From assembly GCF_000350225.1 (NCBI RefSeq), contig NW_005179029.1:148574-212573 (forward strand): a stretch of DNA of 64,000 bases, given 5' to 3'. How positions within the stretch are numbered: the first letter of the stretch is position 1; every line of letters starts with the position of its first letter. Positions 53,798 through 64,000 of this stretch are shown here, piece by piece. The notes below the pieces were generated by a model. It was not told where the DNA came from. It worked only from the letters and a program-made list of their open reading frames with translations, and searched no databases. A program made the position numbers and the translations under genes. Source of the stretch: Chondrus crispus (Eukaryota > Rhodophyta > Florideophyceae > Gigartinales > Gigartinaceae).

Positions 53798-54910
53798 ATG
53801 TTTCCGTGTGCGCAAACAATGCGCTGGTCCGCATGTAAAGCTGGGGAATCGCGGGAAGAGGGTGTACACGATGAAACGTGTTGTGTGCTTCGCGATCAGG
53901 GTCAAGGTAAGAAAGCTGTCGCTGGGTACTACATATTTGCACTGCGTCTTAAACGAGGGAACTGCGGCGGCAAAGGTTGTATTGCATATTGCATAGAAGT
54001 GAATAAAGGAGCTGTGAGAAGACACCGTATTACAAAAAAGATTATTGTTCGATGTGATCTTGCATCAAAGCTGTACAGGAGGTTCCAGTCTGCCTGCCAA
54101 TCCCCAAAGCTGAGTTTTGAGGACAAAAACCCTCCCGACAACATTACCTCAGTTTCACCTCGTCAGCATGAGCTGCTAGGCTGCAAGAATGATGCATTTC
54201 TAAAAGCTCTTTGTGATATCGTGTGTCGAAAACTTGAACACTGTTTAGATTCAGACGCAAGAACGGTATGTCCGGCACTATACTATTTATGGCAGCTTAC
54301 CTCTCGCATTACAACTGAGTTATTTGCTGATGGTCTTAATGAAAGCGCAGTGTTCCGACACTATTGCAGCAAGGATGAAAAGGATTCAATGTTTGGGTCG
54401 TTGGGGCGCTGGGAGGAGTTGGAAGCAAAAATAGAGGGGGCAGGCGGCAATCCACCATTTGAGAAGAATATCATACAGACTTTAGTTACTGAGTTCGACA
54501 AAGGGGCACGTGGTAACCAACCGTACTGCAGATGTGTTTTGCTCCCTCTTGGTAGAAGTTATGGTGTAATGGAAAGAACATCGACTCTTTCCAGCAAGGC
54601 TATTATGCTTGTTCGCATTCCGCCTAGAAGTTTGCCATTCATACACCAAGAGGGATATTTTTCTTATTCAACATATCCGCAGTATCACGGGTTTCAAGAA
54701 CTTGGTATATTCGTCTGGCGCAACAGGGAATATTTACGGAAGTATCCACCCCCGAAGGATATTGAGCTTCTTTACTTCCATTGGGTTGCACGTGTTTGTC
54801 GTAATCCGTCTTTGGTTTCATTGGACCTTTGCGCCTTTACAAAGGCATTTCCATCAGAAATGAGGAGTGATTCCTACTTGGTAAACGTCCTCAGCAACAG
54901 TCCGTTTTAG
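53798..54910 (+). CDS. Unknown protein, convergent partner of the giant minus-strand frame
   Basis: The open frame runs 53735-54910. The ATG at 53798 (MFPCAQTMRWSACKAG) is a reasonable start, but an in-frame upstream start at 53735 exists. The protein of about 370 residues is Cys-rich and basic in the first half (AGYYIFALRLKRGNCGGKGC, RITKKIIVRCDLASKLYRRF), helical in the middle (FLKALCDIVCRKLEHCL) and aromatic-rich near the end (YFSYSTYPQYHGFQELGIFVW). No family is recognised. It ends 43 bp from the end of the minus-strand giant frame, an arrangement typical of two genes sharing one transposon. Confidence 0.5.
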   Translation: MFPCAQTMRWSACKAGESREEGVHDETCCVLRDQGQGKKAVAGYYIFALRLKRGNCGGKGCIAYCIEVNKGAVRRHRITKKIIVRCDLASKLYRRFQSACQSPKLSFEDKNPPDNITSVSPRQHELLGCKNDAFLKALCDIVCRKLEHCLDSDARTVCPALYYLWQLTSRITTELFADGLNESAVFRHYCSKDEKDSMFGSLGRWEELEAKIEGAGGNPPFEKNIIQTLVTEFDKGARGNQPYCRCVLLPLGRSYGVMERTSTLSSKAIMLVRIPPRSLPFIHQEGYFSYSTYPQYHGFQELGIFVWRNREYLRKYPPPKDIELLYFHWVARVCRNPSLVSLDLCAFTKAFPSEMRSDSYLVNVLSNSPF

Positions 54911-54952
54911 AAAGTTTGTCTAGATACGCAGTGCCTCAACTGCAGACTACTA

Positions 54953-57900
54953 TTAATCAGTACTAATAAGATAAAGATATTCTTCAATGTCCAGGTCTCC
55001 CTGCCGAACAGAGTCCATATATTCAATTGCGGAATAATCTTCTTCCGTAGCTGCTCTGACTTGCAGGCTACCGGAGGTGTCCGACATTGCGTCTTTTCCA
55101 TCCAAGTTCTTTGTGCCGTTTTCGGTCTCCTCGGTAGACTGATGGTCTAAACTTAAATGATTTGTGTTAATATCTAGGCCCACCTTTGTGAGTTTGTTCT
55201 CACATTTGCTGTAATCGCATTCACAGCCGATGCACTTAACAGCACGTTTCACACAAGAGCACTGACGATTATTGCATTTTCCTTTGCAGCCACACTTGGC
55301 AATAAGACCGTGCATCTCGTTTGAAAGAAAAGCCACGTCTTCGTCTCTTTCCAGCACCACAGTACCTGTAGGCGAAAACCCTGAATCAATATCGCAACCT
55401 TGTACGACCGCTGAAGATAGGTCTTCAGAGCTTGCCTCCGCCCAGTATTTGAACACAATGAATTTAACCCTACTTGCCTACAGTGATATGTGCTCTGCGG
55501 GCGGCACGAGCTCGAATGCAGACTTCGCGGTATCCACGACATATCGTCTTACGTCTAGTTCCCATTCTTTCGTTCCAACAGTACTTTCACTGACAAATAA
55601 AGAACTTAAACGCCTTCTTATTTCCTTTGCGTCACACGAAGCCTCGGTCCAGTTTTGTCGAAGCTTATCTTTACCTGTAGCAGTAACCAGTCTCTCGAAT
55701 CCGTGTTTTTCGAGATATGCCAGCAAAGTGAGTAGCTCACTTTTTGAATTGATTGTATCAGCTGTAATCACTCCCAAGACCGTTCTGTATGTTACTGCCG
55801 CCTTCAAGTAGATCTCCGGCGAAATGCCATATGTTCCGGCAGTAAAATCGCATCCTGCTAGCACATAGACACACGCAATACTGATGGCATCCATTCCGTA
55901 CCAGGAGAGATTGCGTCGCAGCTTGTCAATGTCAATCACATTTTCCCCGAGCACATGAAGACCCCCTTTCCCTTTCATGCATCCAGCAAGGGCGAGGATC
56001 AAAAGTACATCCGTGTCCTTTGATATTACTACCGTAGCACATCCCGTATCCATTTTATCAATCACGGAAACGTCTTCGCAATTAAGTTGTAAATTTGTGC
56101 TAGTGACGTTGAGCGTTGGCAGGACGAAATTTTCAAAGGCTGCTACAAACCGTGTCTCGGACTCCCCATGCGTAAGCGAGGTAGCTGAAATGCTCAGACC
56201 TGAAGCTCTTGATAGAGTCACAACGCGTGTCCTGGGAACCTGCAGAATTGGACCATTCCCTTGTAGCACGGGTAAGGGCCCTCCTTTCGATAAAACAGGC
56301 TCCGGCATTATAAGAACCTCCCCGTCTCGCGGATTTTCGCAAATTTCATTTTGGATGGCCAGCTCCGGAAGAAGCTTTCTCCCATCCATCCCTATACAAC
56401 TGGTGGAGAAACAAAAGCAGCCGCCGTACAGGAATATTTGAACTTCTAGATCGTACTCTTCTGCAAGCCCTAGAGCAGCTACTCCCGCACAAAACAAATG
56501 CAGGGAACAAATGGAGTCCCTGCTACCTCTCGAGCCGATCAGCGTTCCCCAAGGAACTGATATTGGAAGAAGGAACCCAATCCGTTTGAGCTCCTCACTC
56601 CCGCTTGCCTTCGACTCAGAATGCGTATCCCTTGTTGAATCACGGCGAGCTTGCTCTCCTTTCTTTTGAGGGATAACGTTTGTGGGGTCATCAATATGAA
56701 GATGCACCTGCTTTAGCAGTCTGCTGCGCCTTCCACCAAACCATGGCCGAAGTACGTACTTGAGCTTGAGCAAAGTGATGTGAAAAATAGAACTGCCGCG
56801 CGTACCTTCTGTCCCTCTTCTCCATATGTGATTCATGATATCAATCATCACTGTTCGGTACTGAGGCATTTAAAAGTCATAATAATAACATATGCATTTC
56901 TCCATATGATGCGAAGCTCGGAGCCCACTGGGGATAGCTCCGTTATCTTTGTCGCTTAGTAAATGACTGAGAGCAGACACAAATTGACTCTTGTTTGCAT
57001 GTCTCAAGCTTGAACCTGAAGCTCTGTATGCATCTGCGAATGGCGACATGAGATAGCGAGCGGAATGTAACTTGTTCCATCTCTCTCTCGCGTTTTCTGC
57101 ACCCTCGCTATCACCAGATTTAATAGAAGCATGCTCAGCAAGCGTCAGTGCTGTCATTAACTTTGTCACAGCTAGGCGACGTTCAGCTAACGACTTTCTG
57201 GGGTCCTTTCGGATATTTTTTGTTTGAGAGGGGACGCAAGCTCTTTGAGCGGCCATAGTAACACCCAATGTCGGTATCTGTCTTGAATTCGTCCATTCAC
57301 CCTTGAGTCTCTTCCCATTAAAGTAGGTCGCGATATCATTATCAGAGAGAGGGCCAAAGATGTCGGGAAGCATGGCAGAGGCATGCAACTCAGCACTAAT
57401 TCAACCATGTCTCTCCACATTAAGGATAAGGTCTTGGACTTTTTTATCCTTCAGTTCCTCATCCTCAGAACCAAGTGCGTGGCAGAGCTTCTCAGAGTTT
57501 CTATGGTCTACTGAAAGGAAGCCCTTTTTTCTTAATAGTTCCAACATTGCAGACACAGTGCTGCTTTGTATTGCGGTTTTGTCATACTGCCGAAGTAAAG
57601 AGCATTCCTGTCCCGCTGTGTCTTCACCACGTTGAGGCTTGTAAGTACGGGAAGCTGCTGTGACGCTTCGAATCCTCATTCGGGCATGTGAAACTGGCAA
57701 CAGCCAGGCACCTGCCGTTTCCAGGTAGGGAAGCATCGTGACATTCATCCCCTTAACTAGTCTGATGATAAGCATTTCCAGAGCTTCGTCGAGATGAACA
57801 TAATTCCAACCCCGCTTGTCGTAGGGGTTTCCAAGCCCAGCTGTAAAGCTTGGCACACGGGCTACCATTGCGCCAGGCTTGGCTTTGTAGAGTTCATCTA

Positions 57901-60900
57901 GAGTCACTCTTGGCATGATGGAACGAAAAAATGCATAGAAAATGTAGAGCTCTTGGTACTTCAAGTGTCCAGAAGTATGCAGTATGTTGTTCAGGCGCAA
58001 CCAGAAGCTATCAATGACATCCGTGTGCCCCGTTCGGGAGAGAACATGGAAGCCAATTGTTGGTAATAAGCATGCAAATAGTACAGTTCTAACAATGTGC
58101 CTTCCATTCGGTGACTTCAAAAAGAACTCGTGTACCCGCTTCCGCAGAAGACGGCCAACTTTGAGGGTTTCTTCTGTGACGTTTTGGTTCGTGCAACGAA
58201 GCAGAGTCGAATCTCGACTTATCCTCCGGGAGGCATTTTTTCTTGAGCTGTGAGCAGGAACGTTATCCACTGCATCTTTCAAGTCGGGGGACTCGGTCTG
58301 GACAATATCGCTTGTATGCAGTATCATCGCAGCGCAGATATTAAACAATACGGCTCGATTATTTCGTGCATGAGAATGTTTCAGAATGTTGTCCACTTGG
58401 CTTCTTGAAAGCCCTGAACACGCTGCTAGTTCCTCCAACCCAATCCCATGAAGCATTTCCTTACACAGTGGGTAAAGGCTCTGTTTCTCGATATGGAAAA
58501 AGCCGGGAATGGAATCACCCACTCGTGCACTCGGAGATCCTCCGCCATAGATTCTGAAGGGGAACCTCTAACTGACTGTAGATAAGAATTTCTCCAGATC
58601 TTTACAATCATTCTGTAAGTCGGCTGGTCGCCACTGACGACGACGTAACGAGGACGCCCTGGCTGCATCGGACTTAGGAGGTGTTTTAAAAGGGCAAGCT
58701 TCTGGTGTATTGTGAGAACGTCGGCTGCACTCAACTTGCAAATGTCTACAAATAAAACGTCTTGTTCAAAAAGAGTAGACTCTCCCGAGTCAAGGCCTCC
58801 ATGCTGCTTGAAGCGTGACAAGAGGAGGCTTCTAAAATTAATACCCTTATTCTTGTAGAGCAGTTTTGTTTTTCCCCGCATGTACCCGGAACCAGAACAT
58901 AGTCCTAATAAGGCCTTTCTGTTTTGAAACACAGTACCGAAAACCACGTCGTAGAAATCGTTGAGTACACTTTCGTCTTCCGCAGAAGAAAATGACGAAA
59001 TGAACGCTGAACGAGTAGAAAATATTTGCTTCGGGTCGAGCCAGGTGTTCGTACAATTACTTGTCCGTTCAACACTTGGAGCTTGTGTCTGTTCATGAGA
59101 TGGCTTTTTACTGTGCACAATAGATTGTGTCGCGGTTCCGCTGATGAGACGTAGGCCTTTTCCCGATGCTTTCACGCTGTGATGGGGAAGCATGTCAAAG
59201 TTGTCGATTTGGACAGTGATAACTCTGTCATGCAGTCTCACATTTTCGAAGGCACCTTGTGCGGCCTGCTCCCTTTCCGCAATAAGTTCCTTTCTGAATG
59301 CTTCGGTAGTGTCGTAGCTTGTGACCAAGCCAAGGGCATGAAGGACACTTGTCCAAGATGGGCTCGACTCCATAATTCCGGTAACCGATAATGTCATACT
59401 TAGAGGGCCTACAGATAGTCTTGAGCGTGAAAGTACTACTTGCTCAATAACTTTTAAGGCACGTATGCAGAGAAGAAAGTCACTCCTCGGAAAATAATTG
59501 GTGCTGTGTCCAGAAGAAAGAGACCTCTCCGCAAACTTGTCCAAGTCGTCAAGAGGCAGTTTTTCCTTCCTATTACAGATAGGAAACGATTCAATAAATG
59601 ACTCTTCTTTTGCACCAGCCGCAATCTTCCAAGAAGCGAGCTGCCTATTTGATGCCATATCGAGAATAACTGATGCCCACAGCCTACTTGGAACAGCCCC
59701 GATTTCCCCAGAGAGAGACCAAACCCCTCGACGATAATAATCCTTTCTGCTGAGAAAACGTTCAGAAACATTACTGAAAAGCTTTCTTCTTTCTTTCGAA
59801 GAAACAGAAATCTCTTCTGCTTTGGTGAGCGAAATTAAGCTTTGTACTTTATCGGACATGGCGATGGGGTGTGCATAACACCGAAACTTCCGTGACAGAG
59901 AGAAAATGTGCACGTTCTTTGCTGCAAGAACAGTGCCGATTCTTGATTCCACTGTACGGTTTGTGACGTTTTTGGGGCTTCGCTTCGTTCGTTGAGCTGT
60001 GATCGTAAAGCAAAAACAGCTGAAAGGGGTAGAAATCTCGCAGTAGGCACTGCTGGTATGGGTGATATAACCTTTTTCTTCAATAGAACCGCTTGGTCTC
60101 GTAATTGGTCACTACCGCGAACGAACACGGAGTCTTGATTGTACGCATCGAGCGCGTATAGTATACAATCAACGAGACAACGATCAGTCGCGCTCTTGAG
60201 AGTAGCATTGTCGACATTCGGAGGTGTTCCGTCGGCTGCTTTCGAGATGACATAACGACACGTCCCACATGCCTGCTTCCCTGCTACATCACAGAATTCT
60301 ATTGAACCGGCACTGTGACTGTGGACTGCCTCGTTATACTCAAAGTATTTTTCGATTTCTTCTAACGAGTCTCCACGCAATTCTGGAAGGGGTCGGAGAA
60401 TATTAATCTTGTCCGCACAGCCTGCATCTTTAAAGACACATAGTCCACTTTTCTTGCCTTTGATAGATGGCTCGACTAGCTCTGCTGCGGCACTGGAATG
60501 CCTCGTTTGGTTGTGATGAAGAGAACAGAAACGGGCATCAGCGATATTGTGAAGTAGAAAACTGGCATCCGACAAACTGATCCCCGACCTCTGGCTAATC
60601 TCCCCAAGAAAAACGCTCTGCGCCTCAAGTGTGAATAGCAGTACGTTGAAGAGCTGGAGGTTCAGGACAGCCCCGCGTTGTAGCAGCTCTACGCTTGGCA
60701 ATTGAGTTGTTTGGCCCGATTCTTTAAGCTTTTCACAAATGTAGCAAACATGTCGCTGGTGTGGAGAGCATGCTAGTGTACGCCTTTTCCATGCTTGCAG
60801 AGCAGACTTAGACTTCCTTCCGTATCGCTTGGGATCTGTTATCACGTGCCAGCCGAGTTTCGATGAACTGCAATCCGTACACAGCAGAGTTGGGCCTTCC

Positions 60901-61091
60901 AATCTGCTTGTGAATGGGTTAGTGTGCGGTGTTGTGTCAACTCTCCTTCGCTTCTGTACTTGTGCATCTGTCAGATGCACGAAAACTGTTGGCCTTTTCC
61001 TTGATAAACTGCCGCATGCAGCACAGGATGCGTTTTTTGGGTTCAAGAGATGGTCACTGCTGACATTTTTGGCTGCGCGGTATTGCCGCAA
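54953..61091 (-). pseudogene. Giant multi-domain transposon-like protein (zinc ribbon, PIN/XPG-like, CXC), decayed
   Basis: Six collinear frames cover about 2,040 codons. 61091-59835: a Cys-rich start (CAACGSL, LLCTDCSS, RHVCYICEK). 59952-58426: ALGLVTSYDTTEAFRKEL, VITVQIDNFDMLPHHSV, YVVVSGDQPTYRMI. 58522-57401: FFHIEKQSLYPLCKEML. 57388-56870. 56869-55478: a PIN/XPG-like nuclease pattern, TVVISKDTDVLLILALAG and YVLAGCDFTAGTYGIS. 55456-54953: a tesmin/CXC-type zinc motif, CGCKGKCNNRQCSCVK then CIGCEC. The joins are a -1 shift at CCCCAAAAA (59969-59977), a one-base loss near 58500, TGA (57401-57403), TAA followed at once by ATG (56869-56872) and TAG (55478-55480, probably from CAG). The DTDV...GCD plus CXC order is, as I recall it, typical of large unclassified elements in many animals and algae. 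Function unproven; DNA cleavage and binding are likely. Confidence 0.6.
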
Positions 61092-61985
61092 CTACCTCCA
61101 ACGGAATATGGAGCTGAAAGTTTGGTATGCGGTTGGTTTCTGCGCGAGCGATCGGATGACAAATGCGCGCAAGCAGACGCAAGTCTATCGACCGAGAGCG
61201 AGACAAGTGAATGCGAACGTGGTGGGCCGGGGGTGAAAATGTGGCTTGCAAGGCCCAATTGCGATGGGCCAGCAACTTGGGACTGTTCAGCTGGGTGCGG
61301 GAATTTTACCCGATTTCCGAATTTATCCGATCCTCACGGACTGTTTGGAGGGGCGGAATCCTCCAAAAGCGCCCGTACCCAACGTTTATCACATTCAGGA
61401 GTTTAATGTAGAGAATGATACTGCAAACAAAAAAACTATTGACTCTCAGAAACGTCTGAAAGCGCAGTCTGCGGTGTAGCCTCTCGAAGACATAGTTTGC
61501 GACGACTTGCCAATTTCGCAATGGCCAAGAGCCCGAAAACAGCGGATGCAGGTTGAGGAAGGCGAGTTGTTGAGGACCCGCAAGCACAAGGCAGCGTCGG
61601 CTTTGTTGGGTCTCTCCCATTAGACCTTTAGTGCAGTTATCGCTCTGTATATTAGAGGACACGTCGATTGGTACAACAGTAGGGTAGCATACCAATCGAC
61701 TCAGACGTTGCGCAGAAGATAGTCACATATGCGAAAGCGGCATCTTTGTGGTAAACACTGTGTTTTTGCATAAAGCAAATGTACAATTTATATGGACATT
61801 ATCATTGGGTAAATACACAACCAAAGCCCCCTAAGATCGACTCTTTACAGAAACGACACAGTCATCATGCAAAGACCACGTATCCCGCTCTTGCCGCCAA
61901 AAGAGTTGCAACTCAAACACTCTACACTGTCAGGAACAAAACGGACTCTGTCCCTAACTACGAACTGTTCAGGCGCCCGTGAGCC
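61092..61985. other. No convincing gene; hairpin at 61663-61700
   Basis: This holds the upstream region of the giant minus frame. A 129-codon minus frame (61695-61306) and a 118-codon plus frame (61050-61406) have no motif. GTCGATTGGTA (61663) faces TACCAATCGAC (61690), a perfect 11-bp hairpin with a 16-bp loop. Confidence 0.4.
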
Positions 61986-61993
61986 TATATAAA
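61986..61993 (+). promoter_or_regulatory. TATA box (TATATAAA) of the truncated Harbinger copy
   Basis: It lies upstream of a C-rich leader (62030-62160, CCGCCCTGACCCGC type words) that runs straight into the 3' half of a transposase gene. The distance suggests that the original start and first half were deleted between leader and coding remainder. Confidence 0.5.
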
Positions 61994-62166
61994 GCGAGCA
62001 GGACGCCACTTCTTGTCACCGCACATCCTCACCCGCCCTCACTCATCCCACCAGCCCCCACGCACGCCCAACCGGCGCCCTTACACACCCAGACCCGCCT
62101 ACACCCGCCCTGAACCGCCCTGACCCGCGCCCGCACTCGCACGTACCCGCCCTCATCCACCCAAAG

Positions 62167-62621
62167 GTTATCAGGGCGCAGCAGATGTCATTAGGGCAAT
62201 AAGTCCGAAGAAAAAGCCAAAGGGAGGAATGCTCACTTCGGAAGAGCAGCGGACAAACCGAAACATTAGTTCTGACCGCATTATTGTAGAGAACTACTTC
62301 GGGCGGCTCTGTACGCTATGGGCTGTAATGGCCAATAGATGGAGGTGGGATGAGAAGCATTACGACCACGTTTTCAAATTGTGCGTTGCGTTGACAAATT
62401 TGCATGCCAAATGGCACCCATTGAGGGATGTCGACAGTCTACACGCCAAGCAGTACAAACGGCGACTGACTGAGATCGGCGTCAAAAAAGCTGAAAAGCG
62501 TAAAGCTTCGCAGAAGCTCTACCGCGCGAAACGTGCTGCACGCATGTCCTCGGCGTTGGGTGCGGATGGAAGAGGTGAAGAGATGGGCGCGGGGGCGATG
62601 CTGGACATACTTAACACTTAG
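62167..62621 (+). pseudogene. PIF/Harbinger transposase, 5'-truncated
   Basis: Coding is recognisable from GYQGAADVIRAISPKKKPKGG at 62167, through RNISSDRIIVENYFGRLCTLW (the Glu of the DDE triad), HVFKLCVALTNLHAKWHP, to a basic tail and stop at 62619-62621. It aligns by eye with the last 155 residues of the intact copy at 45066 (GYQGAAEFCRVIHPKRKPPG, ILAENFFGRMCGLW). The first two thirds of the protein, including the first two catalytic residues, are absent, replaced by a promoter-like leader. This is an internal-deletion derivative that could be mobilised only in trans. Confidence 0.8.
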
Positions 62622-62972
62622 TATGCTTCGAAGTACGACACTGCTTACTGTGTCAGTGCTCAAACTCGTTGTTCTTTCTTTATGCTTGCTCTTTTGCGCA
62701 ATTTGCTCCTGTTTGCGCAACGATTGCGTCAATTGCAAAAAATGAAGTCTTTCACCTACAAACGCCGTTCTCTGCACACTGCTTAGTGTTTTCACATTTA
62801 CAAAGCTACTGAATTCGAGCTCTATTACAGATGAAGCGTGCAAGACATGAAATTTCTCGCGTCCCACTTTGACCTTGGCACACTTTGGAGACCAATTCTC
62901 CCGTCCAAATAAAGGCAATTTTCTTCGAATACGCACTGCATTCGCATATTTATCATAACTTCTTATGCGTCC

Positions 62973-62997
62973 CACATTGAGGCAGTGAGAAGGGTAC
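62973..62997 (-). repeat. Terminal repeat of the GTACCCTTCTCAC family
   Basis: ACATTGAGGCAGTGAGAAGGGTAC read on the minus strand is GTACCCTTCTCACTGCCTC, close to the ends at 9926 and 47018. The Copia-type LTR begins at the very next base. Its likely owner is the Harbinger or another derivative to the left. Confidence 0.5.
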
Positions 62998-63609
62998 TGT
63001 TGTGATTTTACGACTCATTGCAACCTTCCTTGCGACCCTTCGTAGGTCAACTCAACGTCCGCAGACACGCAGAGGGGCGCACGCATAACCGTGCTCATCG
63101 GCGGATGAGCACGACGGCATCCGGGACAATCGGACGAATTCGAGCATGGTAGGTGACGGCAGTTGCCGACCGTCAGCAAAGCAAGCCCCACAGCATACGG
63201 GAAGGACGCAGCGGGAGCAATGCAATAGGGCCTACCGGAGCCCTTGCAAGGGCGAACGTAGGCACGGCGATGTGGAAACACGAAGGGGCGAGAAGGGAGA
63301 GTTGATGAGCTGACAATGGCAGTCAGACCACAGCAAACGCGACATCAGCGAGAAGCGAAAAGGCGCGTAAGCGAAGGAAGAAACCAGCCACCTTCAGGCA
63401 TGATGGAGGCTGGTTGGGCGACCGAAAGCGGGTACTTAAAGCGAGCGAGTAGAAGCAAAGTAAAGATACAGAGTAAAGTCTCGATATCGAGAACCGAAAT
63501 GTGGCGCTTCCGAGCAGCCCATTAGGCCTTCCACGTAGTTATGGGGTATACGCCGTAAGAATCAATCATCATCAATAAAATACATCCACAATTGGATACG
63601 TTTCCAACA
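62998..63609 (+). mobile_element. Solo LTR (612 bp), Copia-like
   Basis: TGTTG at 62998 and CAACA ending at 63609 form inverted TG...CA termini. GTAC lies on both sides (62994-62997 and 63610-63613), a 4-bp target duplication. The interior has a TACTTAAAG TATA-like box at about 63433 and an AATAAAAT signal at about 63576. No primer-binding site or coding sequence follows, hence a solo LTR. The superfamily is a guess from size and ends. Confidence 0.65.
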
Positions 63610-63829
63610 GTACATATTTACAGTGCCATAATTCAGTACGCAGCTATTCTACAGCAAGGGGCAGCACGACCACAATTACGTGGTAGCTTCATGAGCTTAT
63701 TGTGATTGAGCAGCCTCAGGCCACCCCATTCCCTGACCGAGGCTTTTGTCAAATGCCCAAGTCTTTCGACAATAACACAACCACTTCGCCCGTATCGGAG
63801 CCGCCACACCCCCCTGGCCCCCCAATCCA

Positions 63830-64000
63830 CTCCACAATCCCCAAACCCGCCCCTCCTACATGCTCCTCCATCTGTCATCTGCCCCTCCGACCTGCTCCTC
63901 CACCCCATAATCGCTCCCCCGATCCGCTCCTCCACCCCCCTCTCGCTCCCACGATCTGCTTCCCCATCCCCCCTGCAACACCGACCCGCTCCTCTGTCCC
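63830..64000 (+). repeat. Degenerate C/T-rich tandem repeat
   Basis: Words of the type CGAYCTGCTCCTCCACCCC recur every 24-27 bases up to the window end. The complementary G-rich strand carries a 100-codon frame (63935-63633) of no clear meaning. Confidence 0.5.

Noticed and set aside
22406-61091. Reassigned stop codon as explanation for the many in-frame stops
   Set aside because: TAA, TAG and TGA all occur inside frames, replace different amino acids and sit beside frameshifts, so ordinary decay fits better.
53735-61110. Shared LPQLPP-coding CCGCAACTACCTCC at both ends of the 53.7-61.1 kb unit, as possible terminal repeats
   Set aside because: The copies are in direct orientation, only about 15 bp long, lie within frames and have no target duplication.

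Overview
The window is a transposon-rich stretch of a eukaryotic nuclear genome. Genes are long and mostly intronless, G+C is intermediate, there are three N-gaps, and almost every long reading frame is a transposable-element protein or the wreck of one. The mix (Ty3 chromovirus, Copia-type solo LTR, Tigger/pogo-type DDE_1, two PIF/Harbinger types, a DUF6818 partner protein, KDZ/Plavaka-like transposase, large multi-domain elements) fits a florideophyte red alga best. I recognise no host housekeeping gene that would settle this; an oomycete or other protist is possible. There is no operon logic, rRNA, convincing tRNA or CRISPR.

Layout. 1-1396: 5' end of a minus-strand LTR retrotransposon (gag-like frame running off the window, primer-binding site, 690-bp LTR). 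1722-3252: broken DDE_1 transposase. 3830-5725: degenerate unknown frames. 6620-7850: GC-rich gene remnant. 8011-17305: a large decayed divergent gene pair. The minus gene carries a basic/acidic N-terminal part, a ParB-like DGxHR motif and a C-terminal 2-oxoglutarate/Fe(II) oxygenase-like fold, and is split by a nested TIR transposon (9925-11480). The plus gene carries a beta-class N6/N4 DNA methyltransferase core fused to a SET domain. 17911-21060: minus-strand unknown gene with a 47-nt intron, cut by a solo LTR (19591-20633). 21294-35409: full-length 14.1-kb Ty3/chromovirus with 5-bp target duplication. 35574-41556: decayed KDZ/Plavaka-like transposase gene interrupted by a GC-rich insertion (about 37205-39010). 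45066-46346: nearly intact Harbinger transposase. 47225-49560: broken Tigger with a PIP box. 50348-52896: convergent Harbinger pair (DUF6818 partner and transposase). 53161-53241: MITE. 53798-61091: convergent pair made of an unknown plus gene and a giant decayed minus frame with zinc-ribbon, PIN/XPG-like and CXC modules. 61980-63609: truncated Harbinger and a Copia-type solo LTR.

The strongest candidate for something undescribed is the 8.0-17.3 kb divergent pair: a mobile-element-like unit that appears to encode a DNA methyltransferase-SET fusion together with a ParB/2OG-oxygenase protein, that is, its own chromatin- or base-modifying equipment. The second is the 54.9-61.1 kb frame. Both are decayed here, so intact relatives elsewhere in the genome are the decisive evidence. 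All domain calls come from motif reading, not database searches.
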